Shown: piece by piece, positions 25,317-33,541 of the stretch
How the letters are laid out: every line of letters starts with the position of its first letter
Position numbering within the stretch: position 1 is the stretch's first letter
Assembly: GCA_016710745.1 (NCBI GenBank)
Contig: JADJVB010000010.1
Coordinates: 1,612,001-1,676,000 of the forward strand
DNA: 64,000 nucleotides
Source: Chitinophagaceae bacterium
Lineage (GTDB): Bacteria; Bacteroidota; Bacteroidia; Chitinophagales; Chitinophagaceae
Direction: 5' to 3'
The notes under the pieces: model-generated
What the model saw: only the letters and a program-made list of their open reading frames with translations
Told to the model about the DNA's origin: nothing
Database searches by the model: none
Translations under genes and position numbers: made by a program

Positions 25317-26515
25317 TCCGGAAAACTGATCTTGCCCATCGATACAGCCGGGATCTCATCCGAAAGCCCTTGAAAGGTCTGTTCATTTCCACCCACACAC
25401 TCGTTGGCCAGCAGGGCAAATAAAACGGCTTCTTTGGCATCAGGGTTAATGCCGGTTTCTGTAATATCGCGAACGTCGCAGGCTGGCAAAAGCTCCCGTA
25501 GGTGTTGCATGAGTAACGGATTGTGCAGGCCGCCCCCACTCACATAAACGGGAACTGCCTGATTATTTTTAACACATAATTGAATAGCTGACGCAATGGT
25601 ATCAGCCGTAAATTTATTAAGCGTTGCCAGGGTATCTTCCGCAGATAAGTTGTTGGTACCGGATTGTAACATCGCTTTTTGGAGGTACTGCAAATTAAAT
25701 AATTCGGGCCCGGTGGTTTTTGGAAAAGGCTGTTTAAAAAAATCGTCATCTTTAAGAGCTATCAGTAACGCTTCATGTATCGTTCCGGTGCCCGCAATTG
25801 CCGCGTCTTTGTCATAATTGAGGCTGGTAAAATGTAACTGAACAAACGCATCCATCAACCCATTCCCCGGCCCCACATCGGTGCACCATAGTTTTTCGTT
25901 GGCGTCAATTGCAGGTAAATAGGTAAAATTGGCAATGCCGCCGACATTCAATAAAACCCGGGCGGTGTTTTTTTTGCCAAACAACAAATAATCGCCGTAA
26001 ACAGCCAGGGGAGCACCTTCGCCGCCAGCGGCAATATTTTTTTGTCTGAAATCACTGATGGTAATAATGCCGGTTGCAAACGCCAGGTGATCAGCATCAC
26101 CAATTTGAAAAGTAGCATTGCCAAATTTATTTTGCTGATGCCGGCGTTGTGGTGCATGGTAAATGGTTTGCCCATGGCTGGCAATCAAATCTACATCCTC
26201 TTTATTAATATTCCATTTTCGTAAACAACCATTGATCATGGCCGCATGCTGCAATGCGATCCAGGGATTTAGCATACATAATTTTTCCAGGTCGATTTGT
26301 TTTTTGGAGAAAACCGTTTGTACTTCGGATCTGAAGTCGGCTGTATAGGCAATTGTTTCAAAATGTAGCAATTGTATCTCCGTGCCGGGCCCATTGCCCG
26401 TTATGGCACATAAAGCAATATCAAGCCCGTCGAGCGAAGTGCCGCTCATTAGCCCAATGATCAGTCTCTCAGACTTATTCGCGATGCGGTGTAGTTTGTC
26501 AATATTGCTGAGCAT
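25313..26515 (-). CDS. anmK: 1,6-anhydro-N-acetylmuramic acid kinase
   Basis: 400 residues, ASKHA-type sugar kinase. It converts anhydroMurNAc from peptidoglycan turnover to MurNAc-6-phosphate. The N-terminal phosphate motif IIGLMSGTSLDGLDIALC, the block GGEGAPLAVYGDYLLFG, LLNVGGIANFTYLP and CTDVGPGNGLMDAF are diagnostic. It starts one base after the queG stop and is the last gene of that operon. MurQ etherase is not in the window. Confidence 0.94.
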   Translation of the reverse strand: MLSNIDKLHRIANKSERLIIGLMSGTSLDGLDIALCAITGNGPGTEIQLLHFETIAYTADFRSEVQTVFSKKQIDLEKLCMLNPWIALQHAAMINGCLRKWNINKEDVDLIASHGQTIYHAPQRRHQQNKFGNATFQIGDADHLAFATGIITISDFRQKNIAAGGEGAPLAVYGDYLLFGKKNTARVLLNVGGIANFTYLPAIDANEKLWCTDVGPGNGLMDAFVQLHFTSLNYDKDAAIAGTGTIHEALLIALKDDDFFKQPFPKTTGPELFNLQYLQKAMLQSGTNNLSAEDTLATLNKFTADTIASAIQLCVKNNQAVPVYVSGGGLHNPLLMQHLRELLPACDVRDITETGINPDAKEAVLFALLANECVGGNEQTFQGLSDEIPAVSMGKISFPD

Positions 26516-26516
26516 A

Positions 26517-27446
26517 TTATTGTTTGATAAAATTCAGGTTTCGTTTTATCCCTTCAAACTTAGTCCTTTTGAGGGGGGAGTCTTTAAAAATGCGGTTGAA
26601 AGATTCTTCAGACAATTCTTCCCAATCACGGTTCGAAAAATCGAGTATCTCCGGAATCGCGGTAAATTTTGATTCCGTTGTTGGTTTGGAAAACCGGTTC
26701 CAGGGACAAACGTCCTGACAAACATCACATCCAAACATCCAGTTCTCGAATTTCCCCTGCATAGAATCGGGTATCAGGGCATCTTTCAATTCGATGGTAA
26801 AGTAGGAAATGCATTTACTGCCATCAATAACTTTACCGGGTAAGATAGCATCGGTTGGACATTGATCGATACATTTGGTACAGGTGCCGCAATAATCTTT
26901 TACAAACGCGTCGTCATACAATAATTCCAGATCTACAATCAACGTAGCAATAAAAAAAAACGAACCGCTTTGTTTCGAAATAAGATTACCGTTTTTTCCT
27001 ATCCAGCCGATACCGGCTTTTTGTGCCCAGGCTCTTTCTAAAACCGGTGCACTGTCAACAAAGCCACGTCCGTGTATTTCGCCTACCTGTTCTTTTAAAT
27101 GTTGTAAAAATGCCTTGAGTTTAGCTCTGATCACGTCATGATAATCGTTACCAAAAGCATATTTGGAAATTTTGGGAGCGGGTGAAACCTGTTGTTCCTC
27201 CGGAAAATAGTTCATCAATAAAGTGATCACTGATTTGGCGCCGGGTACTAATTTAGAAGGGTCGATCCGCAGATCAAAATGATTTTCCATGTATTGCATG
27301 GTGCCATGCATGCCTTTATTAAGCCAGTTTTCCAATCGCCTGGCATCTTCAGTTAACACTTCGGCTTTGGCAATGCCACAAAAGGCGAAACCGGCATTCG
27401 CTGCCAGGGTCTTAATAAAGTCGGTATTTTTTTTGAAATTATTCAT
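26517..27446 (-). CDS. queG: Epoxyqueuosine reductase
   Basis: 309 residues. It reduces epoxyqueuosine to queuosine in tRNA using cobalamin and two [4Fe-4S] clusters. The cluster cysteines are in CGTCTKCIDQCP and CISYFTIEL...FGCDVCQDVCPW. The length is that of the short form without the C-terminal HEAT-like repeats. The gene overlaps the upstream small membrane protein by 4 bases and is followed by anmK. queA, the preceding step, is at the other end of the window. Confidence 0.93.
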   Translation of the reverse strand: MNNFKKNTDFIKTLAANAGFAFCGIAKAEVLTEDARRLENWLNKGMHGTMQYMENHFDLRIDPSKLVPGAKSVITLLMNYFPEEQQVSPAPKISKYAFGNDYHDVIRAKLKAFLQHLKEQVGEIHGRGFVDSAPVLERAWAQKAGIGWIGKNGNLISKQSGSFFFIATLIVDLELLYDDAFVKDYCGTCTKCIDQCPTDAILPGKVIDGSKCISYFTIELKDALIPDSMQGKFENWMFGCDVCQDVCPWNRFSKPTTESKFTAIPEILDFSNRDWEELSEESFNRIFKDSPLKRTKFEGIKRNLNFIKQ

Positions 27447-27808
27447 TGATCCAAATCGGTGTCTTCTACATGCAGCTTATGAAAAAACCGGTGTGCAATC
27501 GGCGCAATTAAGATGCCAATGGTACTGATGAACGCTACTCCGCTGAACAAGGCATACAGGGAAGCAAATACTTTTGCAGATTTGGTTAAAATTATCGACG
27601 GATCGATCATCGGCCCCATACCACTGAGTATCATAGATGCATTTAACAGGCTGTCGTACCAATCCAGTTCCGGTATCGTTATTTTATACCCCAGCACGCC
27701 AATAAATAAACATAGCGCCATGATGGCAATACCTACGATCGCATTGTTCCATAGTCGGCGGTAGTAAACTTTAACAGGTGCTAGTTTCTGTTTTTTGTGT
27801 TCATACAT
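27443..27808 (-). CDS. Small channel-like membrane protein of unknown function
   Basis: 121 residues with a basic N-terminus, one helix (about 25-42), a short central segment (YDSLLNASMILSGMGP) and a second helix (VFASLYALFSGVAFISTIGILIAP). The 'helix - short reentrant-looking loop - helix' pattern resembles the pore module of two-TM potassium channels, but there is no TVGYG-type filter, so channel function is only a possibility. First gene of the operon; its stop overlaps the queG start (ATGA). Confidence 0.6.
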   Translation of the reverse strand: MYEHKKQKLAPVKVYYRRLWNNAIVGIAIMALCLFIGVLGYKITIPELDWYDSLLNASMILSGMGPMIDPSIILTKSAKVFASLYALFSGVAFISTIGILIAPIAHRFFHKLHVEDTDLDQ

Positions 27809-28044
27809 CGGTTCTTTTTTTATGAAAATACAAAAGGCAGACCTATAAACGAACAGGTACCGTTAAAGACAAATTGCCTGTATTTTGTAAAAACGGTTGA
27901 ATGGCTGATAATTCGTCTGCTACAATAACAGGCAACTCAGGGTGATGCTGCTTTTGCGGCAGATTAATTGACTTCTGTATGACATAATAGCGCAGAATTA
28001 TTATTGGATTAAGTTTTGTGAACTTGTTTGTAAATGAATGAACT

Positions 28045-30675
28045 ATGAGTACACAAAATTTAACTATCAAATCACAGGAAATATTGCAACAGGCACAACA
28101 GTTGGCTTTTGCGGCTAACAATGTGAATATTGAGACCGAGCATATCTTAAAAGCATTATTGAATGATAAGGACTCGCCGGTTGAATACCTGTTGAAAAAG
28201 AATAACATCAATGTTATGTATGTTGATGAAAAGCTGGATGAAGCCATTGAAAAACTACCAAAAGTTTCGGGTGGAGAACCTGCTCAATCTTTAAGCCGGG
28301 ATGCCAACAACGTTTTATTGCGGTCAACAGCAACTTTAAAAATGTTTAATGATGAGTTCGTAAGTGTAGAACATCTGGTGCTGGCTTTGTTGCAGGGAAG
28401 TAATAACACCGCGAAATTATTGAAGGACGCCGGTCTCACAGAGAAAGGATTGATCGCGGCCATTAAGGACCTGAAAAAAGGCTCTACCGTATCTTCCCAA
28501 ACCGGCGAAACACAATTTAATGCACTGAATAAATATGCCAAGAATTTAATCGAAATGGCCCGTGCCGGCAAATTGGATCCGGTAATAGGAAGAGACGAGG
28601 AAATAAGGAGAACCCTGCATATCTTATCCCGGAGAAGCAAAAACAACCCCATTTTGGTTGGCGAGCCTGGTGTAGGTAAAACTGCCATAGCTGAAGGTTT
28701 GGCCATGCGTATCGTAAACGGGGATGTGCCGGAAAATCTAAAATCAAAAATTATATATGCCCTGGATATGGGCCAGCTGATTGCCGGGGCCAAGTACAAG
28801 GGCGAATTTGAAGAGCGTTTGAAATCAGTGGTAAAAGAAGTGAGCACCAGCGACGGACAGATCATTTTATTTATCGATGAAATACATACGCTGGTGGGTG
28901 CAGGCGGTGGTGATGGTGCTATGGATGCAGCCAATATTTTAAAGCCGGCTTTGGCAAGAGGTGAGTTGAGGGCCATCGGTGCAACAACCCTGGGTGAGTA
29001 TCAGAAATTCTTTGAAAAAGACAAGGCTTTGGAACGCCGTTTTCAAAAAGTGATGATTGATGAACCTTCCATTGAAGATGCTGTTTCAATCCTGCGTGGA
29101 TTGAAAGACCGTTACGAAACCTACCACCATGTATTGATAAAAGATGAAGCCATTATTGCCGCGGTTGAATTGTCGAGCCGCTATATCACCGATCGTTTTT
29201 TACCCGATAAAGCCATCGACCTGATCGATGAAAGTGCGGCCAAACTCCGTTTGGAAATGAACAGCATGCCCGAAGAACTGGATGAGTTGGACAGGCGGAT
29301 ACGGCAACTGGAGATCGAACGGGAAGCCATCAAACGAGAAAACGATGAAATCAAGTTAAAGCAGCTGAATACCGAGATCTCCAACCTGTCGGTTGAAAGG
29401 GATACCTTCAAGGCCAAATGGCAGCAGGAGAAGGAAATTGTTGAAAAAATACAGAATGCCAAGGCCGAAATAGAAAACTTAAAATTAGCGGCAGATAAGG
29501 CCGAAAGAGAAGGTGATTATGGCCGGGTAGCCGAAATTCGTTATGGCAAAGTGCAGGAGCAGGAGAAAATTGTCGATGAATTCACCAAACAATTGACCGA
29601 CAGTACCGAAAAACGCCTGTTAAAAGAAGAAGTTGATGCAGAAGATATCGCAGAAAATGTAGCCAAGGCTACGGGAATACCTGTTTCGAGGATGATGCAA
29701 AGTGAAAGGGAGAAACTGTTGCATTTAGAGGAAGAATTGCACAAAAGGGTAGTGGGGCAGGAAGAAGCCATTGAAGCTGTTTCCGACGCCATTCGTCGGA
29801 GTCGTGCGGGCCTGCAGGATCCCAAAAAGCCCATCGGTTCTTTCATCTTTTTGGGTACAACCGGGGTTGGTAAAACGGAGTTAGCTAAAGCACTCGCCGA
29901 TTACCTGTTTGATGACGACAATATGATGACCCGTATTGATATGAGTGAATACCAGGAAAAACATGCGGTAAGCAGGATTTTAGGCGCTCCTCCGGGGTAT
30001 ATTGGGTACGAAGAGGGAGGGCAGCTCACCGCGGCTGTAAGAAGAAAGCCATATAGTGTTATTTTATTAGATGAAATTGAAAAAGCACATCCTGATGTTT
30101 TTAACGTACTTTTGCAGGTATTAGACGATGGAAGACTGACTGATAACAAGGGTCGTATCGTTAATTTCAAAAATACCATCATCATTATGACCTCCAATAT
30201 GGGTAGCCATATTATTCAGGATAATTTTGAGAATGTTACAGAAGACAATAAGGATCAAGTAGTTGAGAAGACGAAAGCGGAGGTTATGGTCCTTTTACGT
30301 CAAACCATCCGTCCGGAGTTCTTAAATAGAATTGACGAAGTGATCATGTTTCAGCCTTTGATGAAGGCCGAGATCAAGGGAATCATCAAAATGCAGCTCG
30401 CCAGCTTAAAACACTTGGTTGCACAAAGTGGAATAAACCTGCAGTTCAGTGATTATGTTCTTGATTTTTTAGCTGAAAATGGTTACGATCCGCAGTTTGG
30501 TGCCAGGCCATTAAAACGGCTGATTCAAAAGGAAATTGTAAACCAACTCAGCAAACGCATTTTAGCTGCTGATATTGACAAAACAAGGCCGGTATTAGTG
30601 GATGTGTTTGATGGTATGGTGGTTTTCAGAAACGAATCCATTAAAGACCAGGCCATGAAAGAGAAGAAAAAATAA
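28045..30675 (+). CDS. clpB: ATP-dependent disaggregase ClpB (Hsp100)
   Basis: 876 residues, full length. It resolubilises protein aggregates with DnaK. Order of domains: N domain (about 1-150), NBD1 with Walker A GEPGVGKT at 206-213, a coiled-coil middle domain (about 400-530, rich in E/K/R heptads), NBD2 with Walker A GTTGVGKT at 604-611, and the C-terminal domain. The presence of the middle domain distinguishes it from ClpA/ClpC. The 236-base upstream spacer holds no gene; no HrcA (CIRCE) or sigma-32-type element was recognised. Confidence 0.97.
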   Translation: MSTQNLTIKSQEILQQAQQLAFAANNVNIETEHILKALLNDKDSPVEYLLKKNNINVMYVDEKLDEAIEKLPKVSGGEPAQSLSRDANNVLLRSTATLKMFNDEFVSVEHLVLALLQGSNNTAKLLKDAGLTEKGLIAAIKDLKKGSTVSSQTGETQFNALNKYAKNLIEMARAGKLDPVIGRDEEIRRTLHILSRRSKNNPILVGEPGVGKTAIAEGLAMRIVNGDVPENLKSKIIYALDMGQLIAGAKYKGEFEERLKSVVKEVSTSDGQIILFIDEIHTLVGAGGGDGAMDAANILKPALARGELRAIGATTLGEYQKFFEKDKALERRFQKVMIDEPSIEDAVSILRGLKDRYETYHHVLIKDEAIIAAVELSSRYITDRFLPDKAIDLIDESAAKLRLEMNSMPEELDELDRRIRQLEIEREAIKRENDEIKLKQLNTEISNLSVERDTFKAKWQQEKEIVEKIQNAKAEIENLKLAADKAEREGDYGRVAEIRYGKVQEQEKIVDEFTKQLTDSTEKRLLKEEVDAEDIAENVAKATGIPVSRMMQSEREKLLHLEEELHKRVVGQEEAIEAVSDAIRRSRAGLQDPKKPIGSFIFLGTTGVGKTELAKALADYLFDDDNMMTRIDMSEYQEKHAVSRILGAPPGYIGYEEGGQLTAAVRRKPYSVILLDEIEKAHPDVFNVLLQVLDDGRLTDNKGRIVNFKNTIIIMTSNMGSHIIQDNFENVTEDNKDQVVEKTKAEVMVLLRQTIRPEFLNRIDEVIMFQPLMKAEIKGIIKMQLASLKHLVAQSGINLQFSDYVLDFLAENGYDPQFGARPLKRLIQKEIVNQLSKRILAADIDKTRPVLVDVFDGMVVFRNESIKDQAMKEKKK

Positions 30676-30729
30676 ACAGAACAATTCAATAACAACGTTG
30701 TTTAAATACAACAAATAAAGACAAATTTT

Positions 30730-31302
30730 ATGGCAATGAAAGTAAAAGAAGTGGTTGAGATCATCCCACCGCAGGATGTTTTTGTAGGCAATAAAGATGC
30801 AACGGTAACTTTAATGGAGTTTGGAGAATATGAGAGTGAAGATTGTGCTAAGGCCAATGAAGTTGTAAAGAAATTACTGGAAGAATTTGAAGGAAAGATC
30901 AGGTTTCAGTTCCGTCATTTTCCGATGACCAGGATTCATCAACGTTCCATGAAAGCGGGAGAGGCCTCAGTAGCCGCTTCGCAGGTAGGAAAGTTTTGGG
31001 AAATGCATAATATCCTTTTTGAAAATCGCCGCCAGTTGGGTACAACCAGTTTAAAATTATATTCACGTGAAGCCGGTATCAGCAATAAGCATTTTCTGGA
31101 AGAGTTGATTAACTCTACCTATGGCTGGCAGGTGCGTAACGATTTAAATGAGGGTATTGAAAGAGGTGTTACCGATGTACCAACCTTCTTCGTAAACGGA
31201 GAAATGGTAAGCGGTAAAGCCACTTTCGAAAATCTGAGTAAGGATATTACTGCAGCGTTAAAAAAATCGAAGAAAAAAGCCCCGGTAAAACAAAGGGCAT
31301 AA
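30730..31302 (+). CDS. DsbA/Thioredoxin_4-family protein with a single cysteine (SxxC)
   Basis: 190 residues, no signal peptide, so cytoplasmic. The DsbA-like thioredoxin fold with helical insert is shown by VTLMEFGEYESEDC at residues 26-39 and the cis-Pro block TDVPTFFVNG (P151). The usual CxxC (as in YQCPYC) is reduced to S36-E-D-C39, and C39 is the only cysteine seen in the protein. It therefore cannot form an active-site disulfide. Possibly a glutathione-transferase-like or monothiol role. It follows clpB by 54 bases and may be co-expressed under stress; a strong terminator follows. Confidence 0.82.
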   Translation: MAMKVKEVVEIIPPQDVFVGNKDATVTLMEFGEYESEDCAKANEVVKKLLEEFEGKIRFQFRHFPMTRIHQRSMKAGEASVAASQVGKFWEMHNILFENRRQLGTTSLKLYSREAGISNKHFLEELINSTYGWQVRNDLNEGIERGVTDVPTFFVNGEMVSGKATFENLSKDITAALKKSKKKAPVKQRA

Positions 31303-31317
31303 TTGTATTTTATAAAA

Positions 31318-31357
31318 AAGATGACATCTTTGGTTTTAAAAGATGTCATCTTTTTTT
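31318..31357 (+). terminator. Strong intrinsic terminator after the clpB/DsbA-like genes
   Basis: Perfect 14-bp stem AAGATGACATCTTT/AAAGATGTCATCTT (31318-31331 and 31338-31351) with a 6-base loop and a T run to 31357. Confidence 0.9.
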
Positions 31358-31431
31358 ATGCGTTGTTTGGATTACAGGATTCAGGCCGCGCCAGCGACCC
31401 GACTCTGGTAGAAAAACACAACCGTTGTTTT

Positions 31432-32394
31432 TTACTCCACCTCAACGTAATAAGAAATAAATTCTTTGCCATTTACGAAAACCCTTACCGGGTAACTGTT
31501 TTCAACATCGAACGAATAGGTAAAACTGAGCATATTGCCCGAATTGGAAAACGGAATCTGCACCTGCTTATATTTTTTCTTTTCGCCCATTCCCAGCTCC
31601 ACTTTAGTGATATCGCTGGCGCTGTTTAATCTAAAACTAAATTTTACTCCCTTTTTAGCTTTGGTTTTAATGATCCCGTCATTCGGCGACATTTTTTTAA
31701 TTCCCAATTCCATCGCGGCAACTTTTACCACCGGCATGTCAAAGAAGTCTTTTTTATTTTTTGGAGCGCTGCCCAGTTTCCAGGCTTCGTTGTCGGGGAA
31801 ATGCTGCAGGTTAAAGGTTTCTTTTTCGGTAAAAAAATAGGCATCCGTGTAATAGGGGGTAAATTCTTTCAGGTCATCATCGGCATAACCGCTGCCAAAG
31901 GCCGGGTCAACATAATACCAGTCTTCGGGACTTTGACCAAGTTGTACTACCGCCCAGCTGTGATTGATTTCCACATCCTTGTCGCCAATTTGATCGGTAT
32001 TATTTTTCACAAAACCATCAACGGTTAAACAGCGGATGTCGGCACTGCTGCACATATCCTGGAACAGGCTGGCAAAGCCTATACCCACTGCGCTGCGGTT
32101 CAGCAACACTTCCGTAGGCGTATTTTTCGCGGTATTATTCGTTCTGGCGGCTTTAACATCGTATTTGATATGGTGTGCGATCCAGTAATAGATCGCTCTG
32201 GCCCGGTCTATCTTATCGCTAAATTTTTTGCTAACCACGTTATTGATAGAAGCCATTCCCAAACTGTCCATCGAACCAAGGCTTTGTACATACGCATCAA
32301 CAGCCGAAAAATCGCGGCCATTGGTTTGGGCAGATACATTAAGGCCGCTAAGCATTAAAAATGCAGGTAACAGTTTTCTTACTAGATTATTCAT
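31432..32394 (-). CDS. Secreted transglutaminase-fold protein lacking the catalytic Cys
   Basis: 320 residues with a signal peptide ending about VSAQ. A transglutaminase-like core (about 60-170) carries H145 in NHSWAVV and D163 in YVDPAFGSG, matching the His and Asp of the triad. The Cys position, normally in a GVCxGYAxLF block, reads AVGIGFASLF with G104, so it is probably inactive as a cysteine enzyme. A beta-rich C-terminal domain (about 240-320) follows. Resembles the inactive 'KY/CYK3-type' transglutaminase folds used for binding. Role unknown. Confidence 0.78.
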   Translation of the reverse strand: MNNLVRKLLPAFLMLSGLNVSAQTNGRDFSAVDAYVQSLGSMDSLGMASINNVVSKKFSDKIDRARAIYYWIAHHIKYDVKAARTNNTAKNTPTEVLLNRSAVGIGFASLFQDMCSSADIRCLTVDGFVKNNTDQIGDKDVEINHSWAVVQLGQSPEDWYYVDPAFGSGYADDDLKEFTPYYTDAYFFTEKETFNLQHFPDNEAWKLGSAPKNKKDFFDMPVVKVAAMELGIKKMSPNDGIIKTKAKKGVKFSFRLNSASDITKVELGMGEKKKYKQVQIPFSNSGNMLSFTYSFDVENSYPVRVFVNGKEFISYYVEVE

Positions 32395-32559
32395 GCAATA
32401 AAATTACGTCTCAAAAAGTTAAGGTTTTCAGAAAGACCCTGTAAAAGTGATTAAAGCATCAGTCATCCGTCATTTATTGATGCGGATAGGTTAGTGAAAA
32501 CTCATGTAAATGATCTCTAAATGACCAATGACTCAATGACCATTGACCAATTACAGTGC

Positions 32560-33489
32560 TTATTTAAAATCAAACAGGGTAGCGGTGAAAACACCACGTT
32601 CCCGTTTTTTAAAAATAGCTTTCCAGTTGCCTATGTAACGTATGAGTGAAGGCACCTGGTATTCACCGTATTTCGTCATCTCTACGTCCATCTGCACGTT
32701 GAAATCATAAACACCCGCACTGTAGCTCAGCGAATAGTTTCTGGCCACCACTTCAAAACTTTGCTCATCAAACCAGGTGGTCATTTCATCGATCACCACA
32801 TCGCTTTTATTTTCGGGTTTTACTTTTTGTTTGAATACATAACAGTATTGTCCTTTGTAGGGAACCAGGTCGATCTCCATATCATACCGGTTGGCCATGT
32901 CATCATCGTAAATAGCTGTTTTATTGCTGATGAAGGGCAGGCCATCAATACGTTTACCGGGATTAAAAAAAAGCATTTTCAACCGTTCCTTATTCTTCTC
33001 CATACCGGTTTTACCTGTTGTACTGAATTCCCGGCCGGTAACCATATTATCCTCGCCGCAAACCGAATCCCTGGTAAAAAAAAGGGAAGCATACATTTGA
33101 GCCGTGTAATAATTGAACTGCCGGTTTTCGTCGTATATATCACCGGTTATCTTTTCTTCGAGTGTTTGCATGCTGCGGCAGTTATTGCTGCGTGTTTGCC
33201 TGGTGGTGCTGGTGAGGCCAGCTTTCAATTTGCCATCCGCATCATTCATCCGGATATCATTAATGGCTGTAAAGCCCAGTATATGCAGGTTACGGAAGGC
33301 TTTATAAAAACTGGTATCGTTTTTAATGCGATCAATCAAAGCGGGCACATTGAGTTTGTTGTCTACCACAACCTCGGAGAGGGTGATCATTTTTTTACCG
33401 ATTGATATAACACTATCGCTATTTTCCTGGGCGAAGGATTGCAGGCTGAGTAACAGGCAAAAAAAAGCAGGTATGATTTTTTTGATCAT
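32560..33489 (-). CDS. Secreted conserved hypothetical protein
   Basis: 309 residues with a Sec signal peptide (MIKKIIPAFFCLLLSLQSFAQ). I recognise no named domain; the body is beta-rich with three internal cysteines and a C-terminal region EMTTWFDEQSFEVVARNYSLSY that resembles lipoprotein-localisation (MucB/LolB-like) sheets. The start codon lies inside a perfect inverted repeat that also looks like an intrinsic terminator. It follows the large repeat-protein gene by 52 bases on the same strand. Confidence 0.6.
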   Translation of the reverse strand: MIKKIIPAFFCLLLSLQSFAQENSDSVISIGKKMITLSEVVVDNKLNVPALIDRIKNDTSFYKAFRNLHILGFTAINDIRMNDADGKLKAGLTSTTRQTRSNNCRSMQTLEEKITGDIYDENRQFNYYTAQMYASLFFTRDSVCGEDNMVTGREFSTTGKTGMEKNKERLKMLFFNPGKRIDGLPFISNKTAIYDDDMANRYDMEIDLVPYKGQYCYVFKQKVKPENKSDVVIDEMTTWFDEQSFEVVARNYSLSYSAGVYDFNVQMDVEMTKYGEYQVPSLIRYIGNWKAIFKKRERGVFTATLFDFK

Positions 33490-33496
33490 ACCTGCT
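33458..33496 (-). terminator. Terminator-like hairpin covering the start codon of the downstream gene
   Basis: Perfect 12-bp inverted repeat (arms 33466-33477 and 33485-33496, reverse-strand arm AGCAGGTATGAT) with a 7-base loop, followed on the reverse strand by seven or more Ts. It lies 45 bases after the stop of the large repeat-protein gene, and the ATG of the next gene (33489-33487) is in the 5' arm. Confidence 0.65.
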
Positions 33497-33541
33497 AAGT
33501 TAATACTTGTAAAACGAAGCTTTCGCTAGGTCATTTAATTT

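Noticed and set aside
27843..28247. Reverse-strand open frame upstream of and overlapping clpB
   Set aside because: Most of it mirrors the clpB N-terminal coding sequence; composition is low-complexity Ser/Leu/Phe/Asn with no start signal.
31385..31432. GC-rich stretch considered as a tRNA or terminator remnant
   Set aside because: No cloverleaf can be drawn and the only hairpin has a stem too short to be convincing.
32460..32560. Short ATGACCAATGAC-type repetition before the 32560 gene end
   Set aside because: Only a few imperfect copies over about 35 bases; too short and degenerate to call a repeat element.
32761..33405. 214-residue rightward open frame
   Set aside because: Antisense to the secreted hypothetical gene at 32560-33489, which has a signal peptide and fits the strand of its neighbours.
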